Shown: positions 34,621 through 48,401, counted from the stretch's first letter. The stretch is DNA of 64,000 nucleotides from Ophiodon elongatus (GCA_016806645.1 JACSYO010001856.1:2771001-2835000), one strand, 5' to 3'. A program made the numbers and translations. Notes: generated from the letters alone by a model not told the origin.

Positions 34621-36770
34621 TGGCCTTGTTTACAATGGTCTGCTTACAGCACAACTGGGAGTCAGCCTGGGAAACCAGGCTGGAAGTGGAGGGAGGGATC
34701 GCGGTATTAGCATTCTACCCGCACCCCTGCTTCATCAGAGCTAATAAGGGAGGCCTGCACCAGGGTCTGTCATCTAGATTAGGGCTCTTATCTCATGCCA
34801 CCTGCATGGAGCAGCCTGCCATTCATATGCAGATCTGCCCAAGGCAGGACTAGGGTGTTTCCTAACTCTGTCACTTCTGATCACACCTTGGACATTTCTA
34901 CTAGCATGGATAACCTTGTTGCAGACATTCTTTGGGATGTTTACTATCCCATCTCATTTCTTAAAATGACATCCTGACATCACAGCAGCATGGCTGTGCA
35001 CACAGTGAACCAAAAGCGGAATTACCGTTTCATACATTTTTACTTCAGGTGGTGTTTGTGTTGTGAAATGTGCTGTAGCAATGTTTCCACTTCCATTTCC
35101 ATTCAGTTGATTTGTGCTTGATAGACATCTTTGTGAGCATGCAGTAAGCATACTCCTCGCATCTCTTTTAACAGGGTTTCTGAGGATCCTTAAAATGTCT
35201 TGAATTAGATATTCAGAATTTAACCTCATACGATTTCTCAAAAAGTCATAATTCAAATTCCCTTCCATAATGGCCCAGTGGTAATTGATGCAGGTCCTCT
35301 GTAGATGCTTGTAAATCTGAGAGACTTGCCAATTCGAACATCAGTTTGTTGCAGGCGTCCATGTTTTCCCAGGCAGATGCACTTTGATTGGAAGTCAGAA
35401 TTATCAACTTCCAACTTCCAATGGATTGCAGCATGAGAACTTACGTATTGTTCAGCGACAAACCCAATAAAAAATACAGGGATTCATTTTGCTACAGAGA
35501 AATACTGACATAAGTTTTACAGTACATAACTCAAATATGCCAAAAAAGTGAAACCCATTATAGACAGTTAACTATAGATATTGCTCCCCTCATACAGTAA
35601 ACATTCATCATTGCTTAACAACATCATTTCAATAACATGATGCATTAAGAACTAAAAAGGAAGAGAGTAATTAAACATGCAATAATGAATTTTTTGGCCA
35701 CTTGGGAGCAATATCATCACCTTTAAAAAGTTGATATGGTAAACGTTAAACTGAGGTGAGCTGCAAATTCCGGTAATATTTTCTGTATATTCATTCTTAC
35801 GTGCAGCTTCCTTCAAAATTGTCACATTGTTGTCATTTGCCAGTTTTAAATAGCAAAAATATAGATTATAGCTGCTTTAATGATTGTTTAACTATATGGA
35901 TGAGCAATTAAATGGAGTGTGAGAAAGATTAAACAAACCTCCCTGGTATAGTCCTTAGGGCAGAAGTGATTATTAGTGACTCTGAAAGGTTAGACATGTT
36001 ACGATGGGGTGCCAATAAAGACACAAAGGAGAGCACAGTGATGGATGGGTCCCATGGGGATGTCTCCGCCAATCAATGCGTCTCATGAAAACAAACATGT
36101 AATTAAAACCAAAGCGTTGAAATCACCCTCATTCAGTTGGCTATTCATATGAAGCCACCACCTTAAAAAGAAGGCGAGACCACAGCAATATGTAAGCTGG
36201 GATGACAGCCAAGTTGCATTGTACAGTGGTGCTCTTGTGTTAGCATTGGGTGCGTGCACAGTACATTGTCTGGTTGTATGAGCTGGACATGGGTTGGAGG
36301 CCTCCTCAGTGGACCACAGTGAGTGATCAAATTGGCTGTCACAGGGTGGGAGGGGAACCATTATCTCCATGAGACAGTGAGAAATGGAGGAGTGGGACAT
36401 AGGGGGACACATTAATGAATAGGTGGGGCAACTTTTATTTTTTTAAATTTCCCCAGCTCTTCCCCCGGCCTGCCATGGCCTCCCACGTTTGTGCAATCTC
36501 TCAGTGTCAACATCTTTCTGTAAGGCTGATTCAATTAAGATTACGCCAGTTGCAGTGAGAGAGAGTGACAGGGGTCAGTTTGATTTTGCCGATTGGCTTC
36601 GTGCCTTTTGTTTTTTCAGCTCAGGTTACTGCTTTGCCTGCCACTCGTACCAGGAAGAGGATAAACAGCCTGTGCCCTGACCAGCTCAGTTGGAAAAAGG
36701 CCACTTTGGCGCACCTATTTGATGTCATGAGTAAATATATTACTCATCGTGGTATGATAGATTATGCTCC
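34621..36770. other. Unique non-coding DNA
   Basis: Minus-strand frames 34954-35268 and 35246-35434 overlap in different frames but show no known domain. A 9-bp inverted repeat ATTGGAAGT / ACTTCCAAT lies at 35387-35422 beside tandem ACTTCCA copies, as seen in some fish DNA-transposon ends, though too short to call. The stretch 35460-35900 is AT-rich. Confidence 0.45.
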
Positions 36771-36780
36771 TGTGTGTGTG

Positions 36781-36837
<57 letters not shown>

Positions 36838-36850
36838 GTGTGTGTGTGTG
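36771..36850. repeat. (TG)n microsatellite
   Basis: An 80-bp GT array with two GCG interruptions, followed by a short GAGAGA run. Confidence 0.98.
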
Positions 36851-38190
36851 AGAGAGAGTGTGTGTCCTTTTCCTCTTTGCCTCTGTAAATTTTACATGCA
36901 GGAATAGGTCACATTTCTGTGTTCATAAGCCCGTGTAGCGTGGGTGCATGATTGTGTACATGTTATGCCTGAATAGCTCCTGCCCCTCTACAAACAAGGT
37001 TGTAACGACAGCAGTTTTTTCAAAACTTCCTTGTTTTGTTGTCTTCAACCATGTCCGGACACTGAAACTGAAGGCATGAGGATAGGTATTTGATCCCCCT
37101 GGCAACCACAATTGCCTCAGCCACTCCACCATAGATTATCAGCCCTCTTACACACCAATTGTGTATTCTTCACCAATTAACTAGCACTTGATGACAAAAC
37201 AGTGTTGAGCCCATTCAAAACGCTCATCAGGGGGGATCTGACAATGTTCTACCTCAAGGGGTGAGTGTGTGTGTGTGAAGGGGTGGGAGGGTTTTGCTGC
37301 AGCATGCTGTTGCTTCAAAAAAATAACCTTTATAGCCTCTAATAGACCCTAGGCCTGGAACTAACACAATACGTTGACCTCTGCTCCTCCGGGTCACCCT
37401 CCTCTGCCTGGGTTAACATTACACCCAGATTTTACCCCACAGCTGCAGCTCATTACAATGCCCCATAAAAAACGTAGGCAGCCAAACGAGGGGTGCAAGC
37501 CACCATTAAAGAGGTGAAGGGGACGACTGTGGGGGCGAATAGAGAAGTGGGTAAAGAGGTGGAGGGGGAGGCGGGGTGAGTGAGAGGTGGAGAATGAAAA
37601 CAGAAGCGTTAAGTCATTAGGGTCCATTGTTGCGCTCAAACGGCCGCCACACAAGCTCTCTGTGAATGGGAAATGGAGCTTAATGACCTGAAAAGGAACT
37701 TCAAAAGCCGCGACAATAGATGAGAGGGGGCGGCCCCACTCGAATGTCACTCTGCCACTTATTGCTTAGTTGGAGAATGGCTGGGCTGTTTAGATTGGTA
37801 ATGTGATGAAAGTAAAACTAGCTTGGTGCTTCCTATGGAAATACATCCCCCCTCCTCCCTCCAGCTCCCTTGGCCCATGGTTCTCTTTCAAATAAATAGT
37901 TGTGGGGGCAATTTATTCACAAATATCCATTCATTTGTAAGCATTGTTATGGTTTCACATTATTATTCAGTGCACTGTATTCAAATGTAGAAAGAGGGGC
38001 AGTGAGTGTGTGTACATTCTTTGTTTATCTGTATCAACTAATATTTCCTGTGTACTGTCATTGTAAGTCAGTTAGTGAGATTTGAATTAGCAAAATGTTA
38101 ATGATATCTACTATATATGTGTCATGTGATCATCCATGCACTGCCTCTGTTTATTATGTTAGTATAACCAGCAGTCTGTTAGCTGGTTTG
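36851..38190. other. Unique DNA with a GC-richer block at 37390-37770
   Basis: The 37390-37770 part contains CpG-bearing motifs (ACGGCCGCC, GCCGCGAC, GGCGGCC) and purine-rich G runs, and could be regulatory. A short GTGTGT run lies at 37264-37278. The 118-codon minus-strand frame over this block has no domain. Confidence 0.45.
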
Positions 38191-38540
38191 AGTCAGAGAC
38201 AAGTTGGCTGAGTTGCAGTCATTTAGCTGGTGTGTGAAATCGAGGGTGACAACAATGGCTGCCATTGCCAGGCTGGTGTTGGTAGAAGATAGGATCAGCT
38301 GGCATGCAGCTTCTGAGACTGTCAGTCACTCGGCACCATGTCTGCCACCACACCGCAGCTGCCAGCTAGCATAGCATACACCCTCAGACTGCACCCTGCT
38401 GTTGTATCCAATGAGCCTCTAGCATCCAAAGTTAAGTTGCACGACCATATTGGACAAGGTATGCAAGCAGTCAAAGGATTGAGCGGATTGCTGGACCAAG
38501 GTGGAGGATTCAGCATGTAATAGTTCATCATCACGAGTGG
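38191..38540 (+). other. Unique DNA containing a 60-codon frame in good start context
   Basis: An ATG in ACCATGT context at 38338 opens 60 codons to 38520. The predicted peptide is neutral in composition, without signal peptide, membrane segment or known domain. Both strands are open, which argues against selection on this frame. Recorded but not called as CDS. Confidence 0.2.
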
Positions 38541-41032
38541 AGGACATCAGACATTATAACACACAATTATGTAATTACAGTATTCAGAGTCACACACATT
38601 TCCATTGATCATTCAAAAGCTATAACTACGTACTGCTACTTGTAATCATTCAGTATTTTTAGCCTCTAATGCTCTGGGACAGACAAGTGAGCACTTTGCT
38701 TTTGCCATTTTCCAGCACTGGTTATACAAATTCACAGCTATACAATTCAAAGCCCATCCATATATCAACACTTAATAGTTCAGCTGTGAAATTGATAGGC
38801 TAATAAATTTAATAAAAACACAATTTTGTATGATCTCAGATGCATAATGTTGGGTTTGTGAACAACAAAAAAGACCCAAAGTTAGTTTTATTCGTGTAGC
38901 CAGGGACCAAGTTTTGGACTCATTCACTGGCCCAAATACACTGCCTGCAACCAGCCAAGTATCACAGGATGTGGTTTGCATGCTAAGCTTGCTTTACTAT
39001 ATTTTCATATAGTCATACTAGTTTTAAGATATCTGTGTTTACTTCTTGTTTTAAAGGGAACTTTTGAGTTGAATCTGCTCTCACCGTGACTCACAAGCTC
39101 TTTGATCTGACGTAGATGCCATTTAATGAAGATAGCTTGAGTCGCAGCGAGTATACTTGTATTTGCCTGCAGCACCTTGTTTGTCGTGGCCTGCTCTTTG
39201 AACTTCTCTTATTAAACTGTGCCACTTTAACAGGGCTCCACCTCTTGAGTCGCACGTTGAACAGTCCAAATCACAACACTGCAGGCGTTGGTTCTGCCGA
39301 CTTCTTTGGCAGATTTATTCTAACTTCAAACAAAATGAACAAAACATTGTAAAATCTAACGCGAGGTCAATGACTGTACCAAAGCCCCATCCTACACACG
39401 TGCGATACATTTAGCTAAAGACAGGCCTACCCTTATCCTTCTATCACAGCTGATCCTCATCTGATTAATCCCGATAGATCCAAACAGAATTGCTCTTTTC
39501 ATAATCTTTTGTCAAAAGAAATGATTTACATCACCTCAATAAATTAGATAATTGTGAGATTATAATTTGCATCAACACAAACAAATGGTTCTAACAATGT
39601 TTGACAGCAGTCTGAGAGCAAGCCAAATGTGATTTTGTTTGGAGTAAGCAATTCGCTTGAGTGCCTTGCTCATAAAAACATTTTTTGAGAGACAGGGGAA
39701 TATGTGTCTAATTTACTTCATCCAAGAAAGGATTCACACTACCATTTTATGATCTGCAATCCTGCCTCTTTAACTTCCATCTCAATCTTTTAAGAGAAAA
39801 GCCAACTTTGGTGACATCCCACACAGCAAAAAACACCACATATAGCAAATTGTCCATTTTATAAATGGATTGCATCCAGTGGCAGGCAACATGAAAATAC
39901 AATGCCCAGGACATAAGCAACCAGAAAATTAGCACCCAGTATCTATGACGATCAAATGTCCAAAATATCCATAAGTCTCCCTGTTAACATCCACGCCACA
40001 GTCAAGCAGAGCTGCCAATAGGCTGCAGTCTATCCTGAGTCGATTGGAGATATGCACACACGCACATATGTGCAATCTACATGTACTATGTGCATATATG
40101 TTTGTACACGTAAACCATTCATCGCACTGACCAAGACCATACATATTAGTCTATTTACTTTGTGTTGACCACAAGTATACGATTCCTATCTGTCCCATGC
40201 TTTTACTGTGGATTTTTTTACTCATGCACCCCATTAAATCATACAATAGAAAAGCAGTCCGCAGCTCAGATGCAGAAAAGTCTAAGCCAGATGTCAGTAA
40301 AAAAAAATGTTTGTCTTAAGAGCAGATTGGGCCACAAATAGTGTGCATCTCCCCTTGATTCATGGACTGTTGAATTTTTAGAATTGGCAAGCAAGTAATG
40401 TTTAAGAGTCCTCCCTGTACCTGTGTTTTGAATGTTTCTGCCTGTGTTTGATTGTTGTGTTGAGGAAGACAGACAGGGGGAGTATAGGCAGAATATGTTT
40501 TGCTTTTCTGTTGTCTGCAATTTCTTGGCAGAGCTGGCTGATCCGCCTTGCTGGCAAGTGTAGGGACCCTAGCCCATAGTAGGTATGAGGTTTTTCTAAG
40601 ATCTGGAACAAAGAAAAGCAGTAAAACGGCAATGGGAATAATCAGATATTATGGGGCTTTTATCCGTGCTCTGTGCAGGTTCATTATGAATACTTGATTT
40701 TGGCTTTAGGCTAACAACCAACAATGCACAGTAGGATGCTGAGGACAATTCGCTGAATACGGACCCTCCACTTCTCCAATGAGATTTATCACAGATTTAA
40801 TTTCTGTAAACCAAACTGCAGCCGATCCTTCCTTGAGATTTGGCATTGATTGGACAGCCCGTACTCCTCCCTCCCCCTCGCTGATGCTGCCTGTATTAAG
40901 AAAAGGCCTCACCACTAATTACACCCTCCCAGTCTAATAGAGGCACCCTGTTAAACAAACAATTGATCCCCACTTAACACATGTACCCACGTTAGTAAAA
41001 CACAATTTGCCAATTTGCCAAAGGCAACACAG
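38541..41032. other. Unique non-coding DNA, partly AT-rich
   Basis: One perfect 12-bp palindrome GCACATATGTGC at 40062-40073 within alternating purine-pyrimidine sequence. No gene, repeat or cluster otherwise. Confidence 0.5.
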
Positions 41033-41212
41033 ACAGGAGAGGGAAAAAGAGAGGGAGGAAAGAGAGAACCGGGGAGCAAAGGAGGGAACCACTGGGGGCT
41101 CCTGCTATCAGAGGAGGAGGGGGGATGATGTTGATGCAGGGGTGGTGGGGAAAGATGGAGTGGAAGGGTGGAGAGAGAGATGGAGAGAGAGAGAGGGAGA
41201 GAGATGAAGATA
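41033..41212 (+). repeat. Polypurine (GA/GGA-rich) tract
   Basis: The plus strand is mostly A and G over 180 bp, with interruptions near 41095-41110 and 41130-41140, ending in GAGAGA repeats. Overlapping Arg/Glu- or Ser/Leu-rich frames are compositional. Confidence 0.8.
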
Positions 41213-42824
41213 CGTTGTCCACAGCTCTGTTTCTTGGCTGGATCCCAGAGATGTTCGATGCTGACTCTTTCATCAATGCTAATTTGACTGCTTGAAAACT
41301 TCAAAGGACAATAAAGACTTCTAATGTCAGATAAGTCTGTGTGTATCTGCTTCCATGTGTCTTAGTCTTTCTAAGGACCAATATATAGTCTCTCAGAAGT
41401 GTGGTTCAAACAGAGTAAGTGGTAAAAAAGATCCTTTCAGATGCTAAAAGGAGGGGAGTTTATCCAATTTTTATAGCATTCAACAGCTCCAACAGCTACG
41501 CCTGATTTCTGAAACAACCCAAGAATTTGAGGTTCACAATATTCATGTCTACAGTAAATTAAGAGCGATTTTTTTTATTCTACAGGGGATCTGAGGTTAT
41601 AATAATACTGGAATTTAATCGTTAGAGATGACATACATATTCTAAAAGCATGTGTGAGTGCACTGAGGATGCTTTGGGATTAAATTGCCCAGGTCACATT
41701 TTTAAGTGGTCAGGTGTATTGTATTCCCATACTGTTGCAGTGCAAGAGGAGTACAAATGCATGCCTGACAACACTGATGGCAAGCTTTGTCAACGTTGTA
41801 TGCATGTAGCATACGACCCTCGATTAAATTTGCCAATTGCAACAAGGTTCTTTTAGCTATTTGACTAAATGCAGATGAGTTTTTGTCGTCTTTTTTTAGG
41901 TTGCTGTCTCTTGCAAAATTACACTGTTATGAATAGGCAAGTGGAAGTGGTCACTTCAGATCCATTTGAGACATAAGCGGTGCAAGGTACAACAAGCAAC
42001 CCATCCCAAATACATTTAAACTGGATCTAAATACATGACAGTAGGTCTGAACAAATCATTTATGTTTCTACATATAGCTGTGTGTCTGCTTGTCAGTTAC
42101 TGTGCACAGGCTTGGAGCACGGGGAATATAGGGTCGAAGCGAAGCAAACAGATTGCCTCGTTTGCCTTTTTGAACTGCCCAGCACGATTGGTGAACAGGA
42201 GGGGAACAACAAAAGGTGTTAATGGCTTTATGGAGGCCCCATGCTGTCAGATAGGCCATTATCTTCCTGATTCACTGCAGAATGGATAATAGCTCTGATC
42301 AGTTGCCCTCTTTATCTCTAGGGCCAAAGACCTGAAAGCTGGGTTAACATATCACTTGAGCCATAAAACTGCTTACAGTAAATATAGTCAGTAAATAAAC
42401 ATCAGTGGTAACACATTGAATAAAAAAAAAACAATTGAGATTGAAGACACTATTTGTTTAATTTAGTCAACAATGGTCTCCAGTGTATATATACTAATAT
42501 GACTGTATTTCTTAAGCTGTTAGCCAATTGTAATCATTAGCCTATAAAATACTATAAATATTGGTGGTGGTCTCAACCATGTTTTTTTTAAATAAACATT
42601 AAACAATGGACAAGTACATACATGTGTGTATATATGAACTGTGTAATTTGAATCCCTAACAAGTGTTTGGCATTTTATTTTTCTTTACATGAATCTTTTA
42701 TGTGGTTTTACTGCAATGCAAACTTTTTTACCTGTGTGTGTGTGTGTTAAGTGTTATTTGTCATTCCTTTGTCAGATGTGTTTGTTTGTGTGGTGTTTGC
42801 CTGCCTGGTAAGCTTTGCACATAA
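41213..42824. other. AT-rich unique non-coding DNA
   Basis: Contains an A10 run near 42421-42431 and a short TG run at 42733-42748. No supported gene. Confidence 0.5.
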
Positions 42825-42916
42825 TGTGTGCACGTGTGTGTGCACGTGTGTGTGCGCGTGTGTGTGCGCGTGCGTGCGTGCGCGCGCGCGTGCGTGCGTG
42901 CGTGTGTGTGTGCGTG
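42825..42916. repeat. 92-bp perfectly alternating pyrimidine-purine tract with CG core
   Basis: Every step alternates pyrimidine and purine for 92 bp. TGTG and CACG units grade into GCGCGTG and a pure (CG)5 core at 42881-42890, then back to TG. This is the optimal pattern for left-handed Z-DNA. The Arg-Ala / Cys-Val frames over it are artefacts. Confidence 0.97.
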
Positions 42917-43147
42917 AGGGATGGGTAGGGCAGCGTTGTAAACTTATCAGCTGGTGATGACTTTCCACACAGCTCTAAGACAACTTAAGCCCTCTCTAAT
43001 TACAGCACATCTGTTGAAGCAGAGAGGTATTCTTGTCATGTGGTTTAACAAATACTTTCGCATTCAGAGGAGTACATACCTAATGAGCCTCACAGCCCAG
43101 GGCAACTCACGTCTCCCCACTAAGATCAAAAAACCTAACCTCCATGC

Positions 43148-43148
<1 letters not shown>
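42917..43148. other. Unique DNA between two dinucleotide arrays
   Basis: No feature recognised in these 230 bp. Confidence 0.6.

Positions 43149-43212
<64 letters not shown>
43149..43212. repeat. (CA)32 microsatellite
   Basis: A pure 64-bp AC array. Confidence 0.98.
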
Positions 43213-43215
<3 letters not shown>

Positions 43216-45560
43216 CCTACACATGAAGAGAAAAAATAACATGACCACAGAGGAACAGTTGCACACGCAAAACTCTAAAAACACAATTCACAGCCACAGA
43301 AATGCACTGACACCTCCAAACACACACACAGGCACAAACACATAAAAACACCACAACAACCTGTTTTTCAAAAAGCGACAAGAACAAATGACTCAAATGA
43401 AAGGAGCCAAACTAAGAGCGGGTACGTGTTTACACTCCCTGACAACATTCTGAAGGTGTTATCAAGGTGGAAATCAAACAACCCGTCTGCTCTAATTATT
43501 ACCTGCCCTAAATAAAAAGAAGTTGTCTTTGCAACCTAGGGGATGAAATAGGTTGAAGAAAATAACATCAAGAAGCAGATGAAGAATACACCCACAAGGA
43601 TATCTGGCAGTCAGTGTAAATGTGCTAAGGTTGCGCTATAATAACCCGGTAAGCTGGCTGTAATGATTGTTGGGGAGACAGGGGATAAAGTGCTTTTCTC
43701 AAAGTGCTGCAGTCACTCACAACAGGTGCTAGTAGCACAGGCTACAGTCCCTGCTGACCAATCAAACTAAGACTGAGGGGTGGAGGCAGTTTTGACTCCA
43801 TTACATCACTGGATGGATGGAAAGCCATGAGGGATATTGCAACCTACAAAACGTCAGTCAGGAGCACATCAGCACATGGGACTAATAGAAGATAATGAGA
43901 CATCATCGCCACTAAGACAACATGGCACATATACAAAAAGAAAACTGAGCCCAGCTCATCTTCTCAAATGGGAAACTAGTGTCTTTTATCAAACAAATTG
44001 TCCAAAAAAAAGAGCTTCAAATTGTTTTCCCTGCAATGTTTATCTTACGGCTTTAGTCAATCGCTGCCGCTGGATCTGGAGTTGGGCATGACATAGGTTT
44101 AGCATATGGTTCACTGCAATGCTGAGGCTTAACTCCAGCTTGTGGTTTCTGACTGTCAACCTCCTTGGCTTAGTCTCCATTTTCCAGAGACATTCCAAAT
44201 GTCATTATGAGATATATTGCTTAAAAAGTCATACACACACGTGCATACACAATCTCTCTAACACATCCACAATCTCACACACTAATACACAATTGCACAC
44301 TTACAGGCACGCATCCTTGCCCATAAGCAGACACACGTGTTTCCTGTCTGTATCCGCCTTAACACCATGTGTCTTCTATGCAGCTTGTCTTCCTCCTCCT
44401 TCTACAGCCAATTGCTGCACTAATATGGCTGCACCCCCTAAAGATACAATATACGCTTATTGGCGAGTCACTCTATTAGTGACAAAAGGTCACACTGTGA
44501 AAATATTAAACTTATGAAGGACCCGCACTCTCTTCGCACCCAAATATGCGGAGAAAGCACAAAAAAGGTGTTGTGTCCTCTGTGTATGATTATATCTTCT
44601 TCCTTCATCCTTCGAGCAGTGACCCAAGGGCCACTATTTTATTGGTCTCAGATGCTGGCTGCCTCACAATGTACAAAAGAGCCCGTTATTCCAGACCAAT
44701 ATTAAAGTTGGCCTTCGCATGCAGCATTATCCACATGACACGCACATACACACACACACACATGCATAATACGTACACATAAACTATGTGTGGTGTGTGC
44801 CTGTCTTTCAGGTGCGGATGCCTGTAAGCAGCAGAGCCTGGATAGTTATAGGGAGAGCTGTGGCCTCTTTATCCTGTCAAAGGTTATGACAGACTGACAG
44901 AGAAACTGCTGTGTCCACCTCCTGTGTTCAAAACCATTATACTTGCCATGAAAGAGCGCTTTCAATCTAATCAAGTGTCTGTTTGAGTACAGGGAGGCAT
45001 ACAGTACCGTCACATGTTGAATGCATTAGCCAAGCATCAATGAGTGGGTGAGGAGGTTGGCAAGGATATGAGAGTGTTTATGCTTGTAGTGTGAAAACTG
45101 AGTGTATATCTACATATCTGTGCATGAGTGAGTGCGTGTGAAGAGCACTCTTGACATACACATATACTGCAGTGCATGTGCCTGCGTGTGTGACCCGGTT
45201 ACATGTGTGCCTGTGTGGATGCGTGTTTGTTTGTGCATACGTGTGAGTTTGTGTGTGAGCATTTTGCTCCAGCGGCAACGTGAGTTTGTGTGTGTGTGGA
45301 GTTACAGCTATCAAATACTTTTAAAAGCTTGATTTCCCTTGGGAAATGACAGAGGTCATCTCATCGGCGAGGGATGAAAACAACATTTGCATCCAATTGG
45401 TCACACCCACGACATTAAAGTTTTAGCCAGACAAAAACATGTCAAAGAAATTTACATCGCTGCGCTGACAGCCCTACAGACTTGCGGACACAGCCCATTG
45501 CCACTTCCAATTATTAAGGCTACTTTTATTGTGTGAACTCCATATTCCCCATTACCAATA
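43213..45560. other. Unique DNA with decayed CA/TG stretches
   Basis: Loose CACA sequence lies at about 43255-43350, 44225-44340 and 44735-44780. Loose TGTG lies at about 45105-45300. The 132-codon frame at 44119-44517 overlaps one of these and is not gene-like. Confidence 0.5.
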
Positions 45561-46560
45561 AAAACATAATGGGGAGGGGATATTTTTTCTTTGTCACAGG
45601 CATTATCATCCTCTCCATCCGTTGAGTGTGTATCAAGCTGCCAATCAGAATTAGGGAGTGGGATAGCAGACGTGAGATGATTCGCCTGGCTCAGCCCCCA
45701 TGCATGGATTTAAATAATAAAAGTGAGATTTCTCTCAAGGCCCTGAGCGCCGTGCCAATAAGAGAGCGGGGAAAATGGGAAAATGGCCGTGTGCAATGAG
45801 AAATAACTGCAAATTGAGGGTATAATGAACATGTTTAATATTTCATTTCTCTGGATGGAAATATCTATAGTGGGAGGCCTTTTTTCATTTGCTCACCATT
45901 TGGTGGAATTAGGCTTTCTTTTTTTTTACCCCAGAAACCATAAAAGAATTTCAACCAGCTGCTGATGCCGAGAGAAAGGAGTATTCTGGTGGTATAAAGA
46001 CAGAAATCATTTACAATTACACAACAGACAATCCCTTCATCGCAAGCTGTCTTTCCATCTCATCTACAGCAGATCAAGAGCTCATATGAGTGTTGGCCTG
46101 ATGATAAGAGATTTCCCCCTTCACTGTGATTGGTCGGCAATGCAAAGATATTCTCTATACTATGCGTGCTGTAATCACCACCATTTATGTGATACTTAAT
46201 GGCACATATTACCCATTACCCCTTCAAAGTAAAGCTCTTCCTATTACCTTTACTGTCTGGTCTGTGCCTGGGATATATCTTTTCTGAATATACATCATCA
46301 TCATCACATTTTTCATATTAGGTATTCCACACACAGTATGTGACTTTTAAAGCTGGAGCCATCTCGCTATTTAACTGTCAGCATGATTAGCAACAACTCA
46401 GTAGAGGTTTTATAAGAATGATATAGGTTCCATGTCTGCCTCGGCTAAAGGAAGCCGATTAATATGTGGTCAAGTGCGTTTTGTCTGCATTTTATAGAAC
46501 CAAAATTGCGTGAAATCTTCTTTTAGACATTACAATATTGTAAGCTCTCACGTTTTAGTT
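45561..46560. promoter_or_regulatory. Candidate conserved non-coding cluster, part 1
   Basis: One kilobase with only trivial simple sequence (T9 near 45921, an ATC run near 46296), no open frame above about 60 codons, and frequent TAAT, TTTAAT and GATTA cores (for example GATTAATATG near 46458). The balanced, low-repeat texture resembles vertebrate developmental enhancers. Not verifiable without alignment. Confidence 0.35.
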
Positions 46561-46922
46561 CTCATACAACCAAGAGCGCTACTTATTTTGTTTTAAAAGT
46601 TTCAAGTTCAGAGACTTTTCCATCTGCCGAAAATCAGAGTAAACGGCCACAAATATGTATCCTAAGTGAAAACAGGTTGGTTGGGTTGTTTATCTTGCCT
46701 TTAGTTCACTTCTTATTTTGACTGGGGGACTTCAACCAGTGCCAGGACTGGCTAGACATTTCAAGGGATTTACCCAGCCAGTCCACATTATTTAGTCCCA
46801 TGGATAAATACACTTGATAGCTTTCTCTTTTTTTGAATACATATTATGCTCACTGCTCTGTTAGATACACCTCTCTGAAATCTCTTTTAATGAATGTCAG
46901 GAACACATTTCGGGCTTTTTTC
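46561..46922. other. Unique DNA with a small inverted repeat
   Basis: A perfect 9-bp inverted repeat GGACTGGCT (46745-46753) / AGCCAGTCC (46776-46784) with a 22-base spacer. It ends at a poly(T) run (46923-46933). Confidence 0.5.
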
Positions 46923-48080
46923 TTTTTTTTTTTAATGGACAAGCAACTGTGATTGAACACTCAGTATAATTTGTTTATTTGCCTGATTGGTGTTATTAGG
47001 ACTATTTAGTCAGAGTTGCTTATTAAGGGTGAACATATTTGAGGGTAATATGACACACAATTATTAATTAAATGCTCCATTTAATCTTCTACAGGGACCA
47101 TAACGCTGGAAACAATTCTTTGTCTTCAAACATTTCTTTTCTGGGTTTCGGGCAGAGTTTTCCAAGTTATTGGAATAAAAAAAAGACATGGCTGTGGCAT
47201 CATGGGAGGCAACACTGTTGTCAATAATACATATATGTGAGTTGCAGCTCTCTACTTTTTGAATCTGCCCAATTGCTGCCTTAACGCCACGCTAATGAAG
47301 TCGTCAAAATAGAGGTACCAGCAACATTAATTGCCTTACATGAATAATAATTATGATGATGGTAATGATGATGTCTGTCTGTTGTGAGCGAGCATGGATT
47401 AGCATTACTTGGTATTAAGGTATTGCGTTCATTAGACTCCCTGAGTAGATGCATTAGGCTTTATGCTTTTTCTATAAATCAGCTTCAAAGGAAAACTCTC
47501 AGACTAAATTTGGTGGAATGAGGTCAAGATACACACCATTAATTCAATAGCTTCCAAAACACAAACTAGAACAGAGCGACCAATAGGCTCAAGCAGTTAA
47601 AAATTCATCTTAGCTTTTCCTGAATTTGTATACTGGTGATTACTGACTTACTCTTTTTTTGCATTACTTTTAATCTGCCGTTGAGTCATAAATTATTCAT
47701 CTCGGCATTTCAAATATTAAACGCATGTATTAATTTCATTTATCATCTGCAAAAACAAGGGGCAAAAACAAAACTGCAAACTATCACAAATCTTCAGTTG
47801 TGCTCGAGTCAGTCTCGGGAGAAGACTATAAGACTATAAATTCGAAGTAGTTATGCAAGCATTTATGAGATAAATATGGTGAGATTAAAACCATGCCCTT
47901 TTATTTGGAATTGATTTAGCATATTAGTTGTAATTAATGAGATGAAAAGACAATAGTATACGGAAAAGCTAAGTGCACTCTTGCCTAGTGAGTTTGTGCC
48001 GCAAAACCTTCTGAAAAAAAATCTTTTCTGATATTTCTACAGTTGTCTGATGCATTCTTGCTTTTAAAGTAAAGGGATAT
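46923..48080. promoter_or_regulatory. Candidate conserved non-coding cluster, part 2
   Basis: Homeodomain cores are dense: TTAATTA (47064-47070), TAATGA (47293-47298), TTAATTG (47327-47333), TAATAATTATG (about 47344-47354), followed by a GAT-rich run (47354-47373) and further ATTAAT cores near 47540 and 47730. No transposon sequence and no frame above 67 codons. The strongest enhancer-like stretch of the window by eye. Confidence 0.4.
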
Positions 48081-48401
48081 CAGCTAAGGGCCAGATAAAT
48101 CCTTTGCTTTTTTTTTACCTTATCCCAAAACTGCCAGGTTAAGGAGGAGTCAGGTGTCAGCTCATCTACACTGTGGAGCTCTAGGACAGAGAGCCAGGCT
48201 AATCTCTCTGCTGAGGGTTTGTTAGTTAGCACGCTGTCATCAATGGCGCCTCAGTTGTGTGGAGATTGTTTGTGTGAGGTAGAGACACCTCCACCTCCGA
48301 GGCCCCTTCTCCTGTTGTGTTTCTCTGTGATCTTGCAGTCATGTATGTGATTGGATTTTGGCTTAACAAAAACCTGAAATTACACACCTATTGTGTTTCA
48401 G
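48081..48401. other. Unique non-coding DNA upstream of a possible exon
   Basis: A T9 run at 48109-48117. The last 15 bases (ACCTATTGTGTTTCAG, ending 48401) form a fair 3' splice acceptor. Confidence 0.4.

Noticed and set aside
35246..35434. DNA-transposon end suggested by ACTTCCAAT inverted repeats and nearby minus-strand frames
   Set aside because: The 9-bp arms are too short, the frames show no transposase motif, and no target duplication is visible.
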